A DNA stretch of 5,087 nt from an uncultured Rhodanobacteraceae bacterium (GCA_937902695.1 CALFNI010000072.1:1-5087), one strand, 5' to 3'; shown: positions 1-5,087, counted from the first letter of the stretch. The notes: generated by a model not told the origin, from the sequence alone. Numbers and translations: made by a program.

Positions 1-279
1 CGCCCAGCCGAAGTGATCCAGCGTCGCGCGCAGGTCGTCGAAGTAGTCGACGGAGGGAGACCAGGCGCCGGCGGGCAGATGCGAGGAACGTCCGTGCCCG
101 CGCAGGTCGATCGCCACGGCGTAGCGATCTTTCGCGAGCAACGGCGCGATCGAGGCGAATCTGTCGGCGTTGTCGAGCCATCCATGCAGCGCCAGCATCG
201 GCGGCTGCGCGGGATCGCCCCAGGCCAGCGCCGCGAGCGTGCGATCCGCACGCTCGATCCGCAATTCCTCAGCGCGCAT
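1..279 (-). CDS. Alpha/beta-hydrolase fold protein, N-terminal part (cut by window edge)
   Basis: Reading the minus strand from an ATG at 279 gives 93 codons open to the window edge. The fragment has the N-terminal half of an alpha/beta-hydrolase core. A strand ends in the oxyanion-hole motif LHGWLDNADRF (residues 31-41), and AIDLRGHGRSS (56-66) matches the usual D-x-R-G-x-G-x-S turn after strand 4. The nucleophile Ser, the acid and the catalytic His would lie beyond the edge, so activity cannot be judged. HGWLDNA is typical of the serine-hydrolase-like (SERHL/MEST-like) group; the substrate is unknown. The start lies inside the end of hemH (11-nt overlap) with no clear Shine-Dalgarno, which suggests translation coupled to hemH in one transcript. 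No signal peptide is visible, so it is probably cytoplasmic. The fold call is firm; any more specific enzyme name would be a guess. Confidence 0.88.
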   Translation of the reverse strand, partial: MRAEELRIERADRTLAALAWGDPAQPPMLALHGWLDNADRFASIAPLLAKDRYAVAIDLRGHGRSSHLPAGAWSPSVDYFDDLRATLDHFGWA

Positions 280-1381
280 CGCGCATGCGTTCGGCGCGGC
301 CTTGCGCGGCCGTGCGCTGCGCGCCGACGCGCGCGGCGTCCCAGGCCGGATCGAACTCGGGCCAGCCCTGGCCGTTGCGGAGAATGAGCTCGCTGAGCGC
401 GGCGACATGATCGGCGCCCGCGTTCAGCGCTGCGATGTATTCCAGGCGCTCGCCGCCGGCGGCGAGGAAGTATTCGCGATTGCGGATCGCGATCTCCTCG
501 AGGGTCTCGAGGCAGTCGACCGCAAATCCGGGACAGAGCACCTGCACGCGCCGGACGCCCTGGCCCGGGAGCTTGCGGAAGACCTCGTCGGTGTACGGCG
601 CAAGCCACGGCTCGCGGCCGACGCGCGACTGGAAGCTGACGATGACGTCGTCCTCGCGAAGATCGAGCCGCTCGCGCAGCGCGCGCGCGGTCGCCTGGCA
701 TTGGCAGAAGTACGGATCGCCGTTCCTGAAGTAGCGCTGCGGAATGCCGTGGAACGACAGCACGAGCCGCTCGGCACGGCCGTGGGCCTGCCAGTGCGCC
801 TCCACGCTCCGCGCGAGCGCTTCGATGTAGCGCGGTTCCGCATGGTAATCGGCGATGAAGCGAAGGTCAGGCACCCAGCGCCAGCGGGCGAGCTCGGCGG
901 AGACCGCGTCGAGCGCCGACGCGGTCGTCGTTCCCGAATACTGCGGAAACAGCGGCAGCACGATCAGCCGCCGCAGGCCGGCCTTCGAAAGCTCGCCAAG
1001 CGCCGCGGCGATCGAGGGCGTGCCGTAACGCATCGCCGTGCGGACGAGGATCGGCCCCGGCCGCTGCTGGCGGATCGAGCTCTGCAAGGCGGCCGCGAGC
1101 GCCTCGGTGCCGGTCAGGAGCGGCGAGCCGGCCGGCGTCCAGATCGTCTGGTAGAGCTTCGCCGAGCGAGCCGGCCGCACGCGAAGGATCACGCCGTGCA
1201 ACGCGAGCCACCAGAGCCAGCGCGGCGCCTCGACGATGCGCGGGTCGGAGAGGAACTCGGCGAGGTAGGCGCGGACCGCCTTCGGCGTCGGCGCCTCGGG
1301 CGTGCCGAGGTTGACGAGGAGGACGCCGGCGGCTGCCGGGCTGCCGTGGCGGTAGTCGGCCTGTCCGAAATAGGCGGGCAT
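269..1381 (-). CDS. hemH: Ferrochelatase (protoheme ferro-lyase)
   Basis: It inserts Fe2+ into protoporphyrin IX, the last step of protoheme synthesis, in the cytoplasm or at the inner face of the membrane. The 370-aa product has the family landmarks in order: GVLLVNLGTPEAP (19-31), the YLAEFLSDPRIVE region (39-51), GSPLL (85-89), LPLFPQYSGTTTAS (142-155), LSFHGIPQRY with the presumed metal-site His211, FQSRVGREPWLAPYTDE (250-266), and CPGFAVDCLETLEE (283-296) with the conserved acidic Glu292. The frame is open upstream to a GTG at 1516, and another ATG lies at 1429. I chose the ATG at 1381 because the conserved N-terminus (FGQADYRHGSP) begins there. None of these starts has a good Shine-Dalgarno. 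About 30 charged, Ala/Arg-rich residues follow the last conserved helix. Its TGA lies inside the following hydrolase gene, so the two are probably co-transcribed. The family call is very secure; the exact start is less so. Confidence 0.97.
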   Translation of the reverse strand: MPAYFGQADYRHGSPAAAGVLLVNLGTPEAPTPKAVRAYLAEFLSDPRIVEAPRWLWWLALHGVILRVRPARSAKLYQTIWTPAGSPLLTGTEALAAALQSSIRQQRPGPILVRTAMRYGTPSIAAALGELSKAGLRRLIVLPLFPQYSGTTTASALDAVSAELARWRWVPDLRFIADYHAEPRYIEALARSVEAHWQAHGRAERLVLSFHGIPQRYFRNGDPYFCQCQATARALRERLDLREDDVIVSFQSRVGREPWLAPYTDEVFRKLPGQGVRRVQVLCPGFAVDCLETLEEIAIRNREYFLAAGGERLEYIAALNAGADHVAALSELILRNGQGWPEFDPAWDAARVGAQRTAAQGRAERMRDAR

Positions 1382-1555
1382 GGGCGGGGATCGCGCCTGG
1401 GCGAGCTCGGGAATCAGCCCGCGATGCATCTCGCGACGGGCGTCACGGCGCGGCCACAGGCTGGTTTGTAGGGTCCGAAATTGCTTGCTATGCTCGGATC
1501 GGCTATCGCGGACCACCGCGAAGCCGACGATTACCTATAACGATAACACGCCGCC
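1382..1555. promoter_or_regulatory. Divergent intergenic spacer between hemH and the repeat-protein gene
   Basis: This 174-bp gap separates two divergent genes and must hold their promoters unless hemH starts further upstream at 1429 or 1516. Its middle and right parts are more AT-rich than the surrounding genes. On the plus strand TATAAC at 1536-1541 is a good -10-like hexamer but has no convincing -35 at 16-18 bp. TTGCTT (1481-1486) and TATCGC (1504-1509) sit 17 bp apart as a weaker alternative pair. On the minus strand TACAAA at 1470-1465 is a possible -10 for hemH, also without a good -35. I see no recognisable operator. No Shine-Dalgarno precedes the ATG at 1556, and if TATAAC is used its leader would be very short. 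The presence of promoters is inferred from the layout; the individual boxes are weak. Confidence 0.35.
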
Positions 1556-2482
1556 ATGCGCACACTTGCCTGCCTCGTCGCAGCAGGGATGCTTGCCCTT
1601 TCCGCGTCCGCAGCGGGCGCGGGTGAGGTCGCCTACGGACAGGCGTACGACACCCTCTACAGCATCGATATCGCGAGCCACACCGCGACCGAGATCGGCA
1701 CGGCCGGCACCTACGGCGGCGTCCCGATCGCCAACCTCAGCGGCCTCAGCTTCTCGCCCGACGGCGTGCTGTATGCCATCGCCGGCGGTTTCGGCGCGCT
1801 GGCGCGCATCGATCCGGCCACCGGCGCTGGGACGCCGGTCGGCTCGCTCGGCCTCAGCGGCCAGGGCGATCCGCAACGCAACGACGCGCTCGATCTCAGC
1901 ATGACGTTCGACTGCGAAGGCACGCCCTGGCTCGTCTCGGCCGTCGCGAACAAGCTCTGGACCGTCAATCCCTCGAACGGCGCTACGACGCTCGTCGGCG
2001 CCCCCGGCCATCTGATCACCGGCCTCGTCGCGCACGGCAACGTCATGTACGGCGCCGGCGGCCGCGGCGACAACACGTTCTACCGGATCGATACGCGCAC
2101 CGGCGCCGCGACCGCGATCGGCAGCTTCGGCGACGATCGCTGGATCAACTCGGTGTCGATGAGCTACGACGACGCCGGCGTGCTCTGGGCGGCGATCAAC
2201 TATGTGCCGCCGGCTCCGGGCGCCGACCAGATCGCGGACTGGAGCGATCTCGCGCGCATCGACGAAGCGACCGGCAAGATCACGTTCATCGGGCCGATCA
2301 CGGGTCCGGCATCGCTGGACCACATCGGCATGAAAGGCTTCGCGATCGGTCCGCCGCGCTGCACGCTCGGCTCGGTTCCGGCCGCTGCCGCCCCGGTCGG
2401 CACGCCGCCGTGGCTGCTCGCGCTCGCGGGGCTGCTCGTCGCCGCCGCCGGTGCTGCGCTCCGCCGTCGCGGCCTGCGCTAG
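1556..2482 (+). CDS. Secreted beta-propeller-like repeat protein with C-terminal sorting-type tail
   Basis: No named function is recognised. The 308-aa product starts with a Sec signal peptide (Arg2, a hydrophobic stretch at about 4-20, small residues for cleavage near Ala-Gly-Ala 20-22). Five related units follow, at 34-48, 82-96, 134-148, 175-189 and 232-246, each of the form L/F-x-x-I/V-D/N-x-x-[T/S/N]-G-x-x-T-x-I/V-G. They alternate with FSPDG-like strands such as LSFSPDGVLYAI (64-75) and SYDDAGVLWAAI (203-214). The pattern resembles propeller blades in extracellular proteins (NHL/YVTN or DUF4394-like). The end is tripartite: PVGTPPW (280-286), a hydrophobic helix (287-302), then RRRGLR. 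This is the layout of PEP-CTERM and IPTL-CTERM proteins, which exosortase-type enzymes process, but the motif does not match the standard forms I know. No exosortase is in the window. Two cysteines (120, 269) remain in the mature part. Expected location: cell surface or outside. No Shine-Dalgarno precedes the ATG, but the signal peptide supports this start. Confidence 0.82.
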   Translation: MRTLACLVAAGMLALSASAAGAGEVAYGQAYDTLYSIDIASHTATEIGTAGTYGGVPIANLSGLSFSPDGVLYAIAGGFGALARIDPATGAGTPVGSLGLSGQGDPQRNDALDLSMTFDCEGTPWLVSAVANKLWTVNPSNGATTLVGAPGHLITGLVAHGNVMYGAGGRGDNTFYRIDTRTGAATAIGSFGDDRWINSVSMSYDDAGVLWAAINYVPPAPGADQIADWSDLARIDEATGKITFIGPITGPASLDHIGMKGFAIGPPRCTLGSVPAAAAPVGTPPWLLALAGLLVAAAGAALRRRGLR

Positions 2483-2496
2483 GTTTATTCCCGCAT

Positions 2497-2513
2497 CGCG
2501 TCCCACGGACGCG
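2497..2513 (+). terminator. Hairpin downstream of the repeat-protein gene, possible terminator
   Basis: A perfect 7-bp inverted repeat, CGCGTCC and GGACGCG, with a 3-nt CAC loop begins 14 nt after the TAG at 2480-2482. It sits where a terminator is expected between two plus-strand genes. There is no T-run after it (CCTGCTTC follows), so it is not a classical intrinsic terminator. It may act as a weak terminator or as a 3'-end stabiliser. Confidence 0.4.
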
Positions 2514-2522
2514 CCTGCTTCA

Positions 2523-2550
2523 TCGACAGCTCAGGTCGAGCTGCTAGCTT
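2523..2550 (+). promoter_or_regulatory. Candidate sigma-70 promoter for the SYLF gene, with a dyad in its spacer
   Basis: TCGACA (2523-2528) matches the -35 consensus at five of six positions. After a 16-bp spacer comes an extended -10, TGC followed by TAGCTT (2542-2550). Transcription would start near 2557, giving a leader of about 25 nt with the Shine-Dalgarno inside it. An inverted repeat, CAGCTC-N5-GAGCTG (2527-2543), fills almost the whole spacer and could be an operator. The promoter is predicted from motif match and position only. Confidence 0.45.
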
Positions 2551-2570
2551 AACGTTGCCCCCTCTCGCCT

Positions 2571-2574
2571 GGAG
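2571..2574 (+). promoter_or_regulatory. Shine-Dalgarno (GGAG) of the SYLF gene
   Basis: GGAG lies 7 nt before the ATG at 2582. It fixes the start there rather than at the in-frame TTG at 2555, which would add nine residues in front of the signal peptide and would fall at or before the predicted transcription start. Confidence 0.75.
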
Positions 2575-2581
2575 TGAATCC

Positions 2582-3271
2582 ATGAAATTCCGCCTGCTCG
2601 CGATTGCGTTCGCGCTGCTCACGATGACGACGCTGTCCGCGCAGGCCGGCGAGGAAGAGAACAAGCGCGCCGAGAACGCCGTGCGCGTGCTGAAGGAAAT
2701 CATGATGGCGCCGGACAAGGCGATCCCGAAGGATCTGCTGCAGAACGCGCATGCGATCGCCGTGATCCCGGACGTCATCAAGGCCGGCCTCGTCGTCGGC
2801 GGCCGGCACGGCGACGGCCTCATCTCGGTGAAGACGCGCGACGGCACCTGGTCGAACCCGAGCTTCATCGCCCTCACCGGCGGCAGCATCGGCTTCCAGG
2901 CCGGCGTTTCGTCGACCGATGTCGTGCTGGTGTTCCGCACGCAGCGCGGCGTCGATTCGATCGTGCACGGCAAGTTCACGCTCGGCGCCGATGCGTCCGC
3001 GGCGGCCGGCCCGGTCGGCCGCTCGGCGACGGCCTCGACCGACGCGCAGCTCCATGCAGAAATCTATTCGTACTCGCGCGCCCGGGGCCTCTTCGCCGGC
3101 GCCTCGCTCGATGGCTCGGCGATCACGATCGACAACGACGCGAACCAGGCTGTCTACGGCGAAGGCGTGACGCCGCGCCGCATCTTCGAGGGCGGCGTCA
3201 CCGGCGTGCCCAATCCAGTGGTCGATTTCCGCGACCGGCTGGAGGAGTACACTCAAGACAAGGGCGAGTGA
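2582..3271 (+). CDS. SYLF (Ysc84-type) lipid-binding domain protein, secreted
   Basis: The 229-aa product has a clear Sec signal peptide: MKFR, a hydrophobic stretch at 5-19, and cleavage after AQA at about 22. It has no twin arginine and no lipobox. The mature part is one SYLF domain. A helical start with KEIMMAPDKAIPKDLLQNAHAIAVIPDV (38-65) leads to KAGLVVGGRHGDGLISVKT (67-85), then TWSNPSFIALTGGSIGFQAG (89-108). The family signature YSYSRARGLFAGASLDGS (162-179) is followed by VYGEGVTPRRIF (191-202). Related proteins bind phosphoinositides in eukaryotes (Ysc84, SH3YL1). Bacterial members are mostly uncharacterised periplasmic or outer-membrane-associated proteins, so binding of an acidic lipid in the periplasm is inference. 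The length is normal for bacterial members. It has its own good Shine-Dalgarno and candidate promoter, and lies 104 bp upstream of tatA in the same direction. The family call is strong; the role is unknown. Confidence 0.93.
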   Translation: MKFRLLAIAFALLTMTTLSAQAGEEENKRAENAVRVLKEIMMAPDKAIPKDLLQNAHAIAVIPDVIKAGLVVGGRHGDGLISVKTRDGTWSNPSFIALTGGSIGFQAGVSSTDVVLVFRTQRGVDSIVHGKFTLGADASAAAGPVGRSATASTDAQLHAEIYSYSRARGLFAGASLDGSAITIDNDANQAVYGEGVTPRRIFEGGVTGVPNPVVDFRDRLEEYTQDKGE

Positions 3272-3375
3272 CGCCGAAGGTGTCGGACAAGCGGCTGACC
3301 GGGTGAGCTTTTTCACTCGTAGGGCCTCACGCCCCGGCGTACTCTCCGGTTCGCCGCACTCTCGAGGATCGCATC

Positions 3376-3603
3376 ATGGGTGGTTTCAGCATCTGGCACT
3401 GGCTCATCGTGCTGGTCATCGTCGCGCTGATTTTCGGAACGAAGCGCCTGCGCAACATGGGCGAGGACCTCGGCTCGGCGATCAAGGGGTTCCGCAAGGG
3501 CATGCAGGACGGCGAAGCGCAGCCGCAGCTCAAGGCCGATCCGCCGCCCTCGCAGCCCCAGCCGCAGCCGGGCGAAACGAAGTCCGAGCGCGCCGAATCC
3601 TGA
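3376..3603 (+). CDS. tatA: Sec-independent protein translocase subunit TatA
   Basis: TatA oligomerises in the inner membrane to form or permit the passage used for folded, twin-arginine proteins recruited by TatBC. The 75-aa product starts [20 protein letters not shown], a short N-out transmembrane helix (about 6-20). The hinge [14 protein letters not shown] (20-33) and amphipathic helix [11 protein letters not shown] (33-43) follow. Phe20, Gly21 and Phe39 align with the conserved E. coli TatA residues. The tail is a short polar, Pro/Gln-rich stretch (QPQPQP) and is shorter than in the 89-aa E. coli protein, a region known to be variable. GAGGA at 3364-3368 stands 7 nt before the ATG. The 104 bp in front of the gene (3272-3375) presumably hold a promoter, but I find no pair of boxes I trust there. 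It is the first gene of tatABC and could alternatively be read through from the SYLF gene. Confidence 0.97.
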   Translation: MGGFSIWHWLIVLVIVALIFGTKRLRNMGEDLGSAIKGFRKGMQDGEAQPQLKADPPPSQPQPQPGETKSERAES

Positions 3604-3610
3604 GCGCGCC

Positions 3611-3910
3611 ATGTTCGAAGTCGGTTTCGGCGAGATCGCGCTGATCGCGGTGGTCGCGCTGCTCGTCCTCGGGCCCGAGCGCCTGCCGGGCGTCGCGCGC
3701 ACGCTGGGCGCGCTCGTGCGCCGCGCGCGCGCGAGCTGGCAGAGCGTCAGGGTCGAGATCGAACGCGAGCTCGCCGCCGAGGACATCAAGAAGAATCTCG
3801 ACGAGGCGCGCCGCGCCGCGGCCGATGTCCGCGGCGAAGTGCAGTCCGCCGCGAGCGACATCGAGAAGAACTCCACGACGCCGGGCTCGTCCTCGCATGG
3901 CGGCCAGTGA
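3611..3910 (+). CDS. tatB: Sec-independent protein translocase subunit TatB
   Basis: TatB forms the twin-arginine signal receptor with TatC in the inner membrane. The 99-aa product begins MFEVGFGEIALIAVVALLVL, with the conserved Glu8 in the short transmembrane helix. The TatB-type hinge GPERLPGVARTLG (21-33) follows, where TatA has FGTKRL; this Pro-containing LGPERLP motif separates TatB from TatA. After it comes a long charged amphipathic and probably coiled helix (about 30-86), rich in Arg, Glu and Ala, and then a Ser/Gly/Thr tail. It is shorter than the 171-aa E. coli TatB, mainly in the variable C-terminal part. It starts 7 nt after tatA, with only a weak Shine-Dalgarno, and its last 14 nt overlap the start of tatC, so the three genes are one translation-coupled operon. 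Confidence 0.96.
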   Translation: MFEVGFGEIALIAVVALLVLGPERLPGVARTLGALVRRARASWQSVRVEIERELAAEDIKKNLDEARRAAADVRGEVQSAASDIEKNSTTPGSSSHGGQ

Positions 3911-4670
3911 TTCCGAAGGCGGCAGCGAACAGTCGTTCCTGTCGCATCTGATCGAGCTTCGCGAGCGGCTGCTGAAGGCTGTCGCCGCGGTGCTGATCGT
4001 GCTCGTCGCGCTGATCCCGATCGCGAACAGGCTCTACGGCTGGCTCGCGATGCCGCTGATCAAGCATCTGCCGCAAGGCGGCACGATGATCGCGACCGAG
4101 ATCGCCTCGCCGTTCCTGACGCCGATCAAGCTCGCGTTCTTCGTGGCGCTGATCATCGCGATGCCGTTCGTGCTGTACCAGCTCTGGGCGTTCGTGGCGC
4201 CGGGGCTCTATCGCCACGAGAAACGCGTTGCGCTGCCGATCCTGCTGTCGGCGATGGTGCTTTTCTATGTGGGCTGCGCGTTTGCGTATTTCCTGGTGCT
4301 GCCGGCCGTATTCGCGTTCCTGACGGGCGTCGCGCCCGCCGGCGTCGCGGTCATGCCGGACATCGGACACTATCTCGATTTCGTGCTCGTGCTGTTCCTC
4401 GCCTTCGGACTCTGCTTCGAGCTGCCGGTGGTGCTGATCATCCTGGTGACGCTCGGCGTCGTGACGCCGGAGCAGCTCAGGAAGAGCCGCGCGTACGCGA
4501 TCGTCGGTGCGTTCGTCGTCGCCGCCGTGCTGACGCCGCCCGACGTGCTCTCGCAGATGATGCTCGCGATTCCGATGATCGCGCTCTACGAGCTCGGCAT
4601 CTTCGCCGCGCGCTTCCTCGCGCGCCCGCCCGAGGCGGGCGCAACCGATTCGACGCCGCCGACCGCCTAG
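3897..4670 (+). CDS. tatC: Sec-independent protein translocase subunit TatC
   Basis: TatC is the six-helix inner-membrane core that recognises the twin-arginine motif. The 257-aa product is almost the length of E. coli TatC (258). It has the cytoplasmic N-terminal SFLSHLIELRERLL (13-26) with the conserved Glu20, then APLI-like MPLIKHLPQGG (52-62) and ATEIASPFLTPIKLAF (66-81). The first cytoplasmic loop, FVAPGLYRHEKR (99-110), has Glu108, equivalent to the signal-binding Glu103 of E. coli. Further on come FGLCFELPVV (170-179) with Glu175, PEQLRKSRAY (191-200), and VGAFVVAAVLTPPDVLSQ (203-220). The frame is open upstream to 3825, but the ATG at 3897 gives the normal N-terminus. No Shine-Dalgarno is evident; the 14-nt overlap with tatB suggests coupling. 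A 9-bp hairpin sits in its last codons, and its TAG shares the CTAG with the convergent gene. Confidence 0.98.
   Translation: MAASDSEGGSEQSFLSHLIELRERLLKAVAAVLIVLVALIPIANRLYGWLAMPLIKHLPQGGTMIATEIASPFLTPIKLAFFVALIIAMPFVLYQLWAFVAPGLYRHEKRVALPILLSAMVLFYVGCAFAYFLVLPAVFAFLTGVAPAGVAVMPDIGHYLDFVLVLFLAFGLCFELPVVLIILVTLGVVTPEQLRKSRAYAIVGAFVVAAVLTPPDVLSQMMLAIPMIALYELGIFAARFLARPPEAGATDSTPPTA
4622..4642. terminator. Perfect 9-bp GC hairpin inside the 3' end of tatC, candidate bidirectional terminator
   Basis: GCGCCCGCC (4622-4630) and GGCGGGCGC (4634-4642) are exact inverted repeats around a 3-nt CGA loop, all G:C pairs. The hairpin lies 25 nt before the tatC stop triplet (4668-4670), within codons for the variable C-terminal tail. 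The two converging genes leave no intergenic space, so any terminator must lie inside coding sequence. It could serve tatABC on the plus strand and the membrane-protein transcript on the minus strand. No T-run follows on either strand, so the terminator role is an inference; the hairpin itself is read directly. Confidence 0.45.
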
Positions 4671-5087
4671 GGCTGCGGCGGAGGTGCTTGCGGCGCCGGT
4701 GGCGGCGGCATCGCGCTCGTCGCGGCCGCGGCACCCGCATAGACCTGGCGCCAGGCGACGAAGAGCGCCGCGCCGAGGATCACCGTGCCGACGCCCGCCA
4801 TCACGATCCAGCCGATGATCGGGATCCAGATCAGCACCATCGCCGCGACGCAGCAGAGCACCGAAAAAACGACGCCGAAGACGAGAAACGCGCCGATGTT
4901 CGCAAGGCACGCCGAGAAGCTTTCCTTCATCGCCGCGAAGGGCTCGACGCCGTCGAGCATCACGCGCGGGATCGCGAAGAACTGCAGCGCGTAGATCGCG
5001 AGCATGATGACGAGGCCGATCAGGCAGAGCAGCAGCACGCCGCCGCCGATGGCGCCGGCGCCGAGGCTCGACCCGTTCGCCGCCGAC
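4667..5087 (-). CDS. BPSS1780-like integral membrane protein, C-terminal part (cut by window edge)
   Basis: The minus-strand frame is open from the right edge to a TAG at 4669-4667, giving 139 residues of a longer protein. An in-frame GTG at 5038 exists but is unlikely to be the start, because the preceding 16 codons continue without a stop and it would begin in mid-helix. Hydrophobic segments lie at about 17-38, 63-84 and 85-110 of the visible part. Between the first two is a conserved-looking amphipathic stretch, AIPRVMLDGVEPFAAMKESF (38-57), then ACLANIGAFLVFG. This arrangement, together with the AWRQVY end of the last helix, resembles BPSS1780-family membrane proteins, whose function is unknown. 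The tail is Pro-rich (PPPPAPQAPPPQP, 127-139). It converges on tatC with no gap. The membrane call is secure; the family name is from memory of the pattern. Confidence 0.8.
   Translation of the reverse strand, partial: SAANGSSLGAGAIGGGVLLLCLIGLVIMLAIYALQFFAIPRVMLDGVEPFAAMKESFSACLANIGAFLVFGVVFSVLCCVAAMVLIWIPIIGWIVMAGVGTVILGAALFVAWRQVYAGAAAATSAMPPPPAPQAPPPQP

Noticed and set aside
292..326. A 7-bp inverted repeat CGGCGCG/CGCGCCG at the end of hemH
   Set aside because: The 21-nt loop and the surrounding GC-repetitive coding sequence make chance the better explanation.
170..1471. A 433-codon plus-strand open frame opposite hemH
   Set aside because: It is an antisense shadow of a GC-rich gene: Arg/Ala-rich with no domain, signal or Shine-Dalgarno, whereas the minus strand encodes an unmistakable ferrochelatase.
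1535..2506. A 323-codon minus-strand open frame opposite the repeat-protein gene
   Set aside because: It is Arg/Ala/Asp-rich with no recognisable motif, while the plus strand has a signal peptide, ordered repeats and a C-terminal helix.
1556..3271. The idea that the repeat protein or the SYLF protein is a substrate of the neighbouring Tat system
   Set aside because: Both signal peptides are short Sec types with a single Arg or Lys-Phe-Arg and no S/T-R-R-x-F-L-K-like motif.
2549..3316. A 255-codon minus-strand open frame opposite the SYLF gene
   Set aside because: The SYLF domain on the plus strand is clear; the antisense frame has no protein-like features.
3272..3375. A promoter or terminator in the 104 bp between the SYLF gene and tatA
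   Set aside because: The only structures are short inverted repeats such as CGGCG/CGCCG (3335-3339, 3352-3356) and a 6-bp direct repeat ACTCTC (3341, 3358). These are not beyond chance in GC-rich DNA, and no spaced -35/-10 pair is convincing.
3786..4910. A 374-codon minus-strand open frame across tatB, tatC and the membrane-protein gene
   Set aside because: The translation is Arg/His/Asp-rich low-complexity sequence opposite conserved Tat genes and overlapping a genuine membrane-protein gene in another frame. It is a codon-bias artefact.

Overview
The window is high-GC chromosomal DNA from a proteobacterium. TatA, TatB and TatC closely resemble the E. coli proteins, and the ferrochelatase is the gammaproteobacterial type. 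A BPSS1780-like membrane protein and a C-terminal sorting-tail protein fit a gamma- (Xanthomonadales/Nevskiales-like) or betaproteobacterium. The lineage is inferred from remembered family features; no database search was possible. Gene density, codon use and the lack of mobile-element signatures point to an ordinary core-genome segment.

Left part (minus strand, 1-1381): hemH, the terminal enzyme of protoheme synthesis, is followed by an alpha/beta-hydrolase gene whose start overlaps the hemH stop and which runs off the left edge. A 174-bp divergent spacer (1382-1555) separates hemH from the next gene.

Centre (plus strand, 1556-3271): a gene for a secreted beta-propeller-like protein has five degenerate repeats, an N-terminal signal peptide and a C-terminal helix-plus-arginine tail like those of PEP/IPTL-CTERM sorted proteins. 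After a short spacer with a hairpin and a good candidate promoter carrying a dyad in its spacer comes a gene for a secreted SYLF (Ysc84-type) lipid-binding protein.

Right part (plus strand, 3376-4670): a complete tatA-tatB-tatC operon encodes the twin-arginine translocase, with 7 nt between tatA and tatB and a 14-nt overlap between tatB and tatC. It meets, tail to tail, a minus-strand gene for a BPSS1780-like membrane protein that is cut by the right edge. The two stop codons share one CTAG, and a perfect 9-bp GC hairpin lies just inside the end of tatC.

Most genes concern the cell envelope or export. The two exported proteins carry Sec-type signals without a twin arginine, so nothing visible makes them Tat substrates. 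I see no CRISPR array, tRNA, rRNA, insertion sequence or clear defence or toxin system. The least ordinary item is the repeat protein at 1556-2482 with its variant sorting tail.
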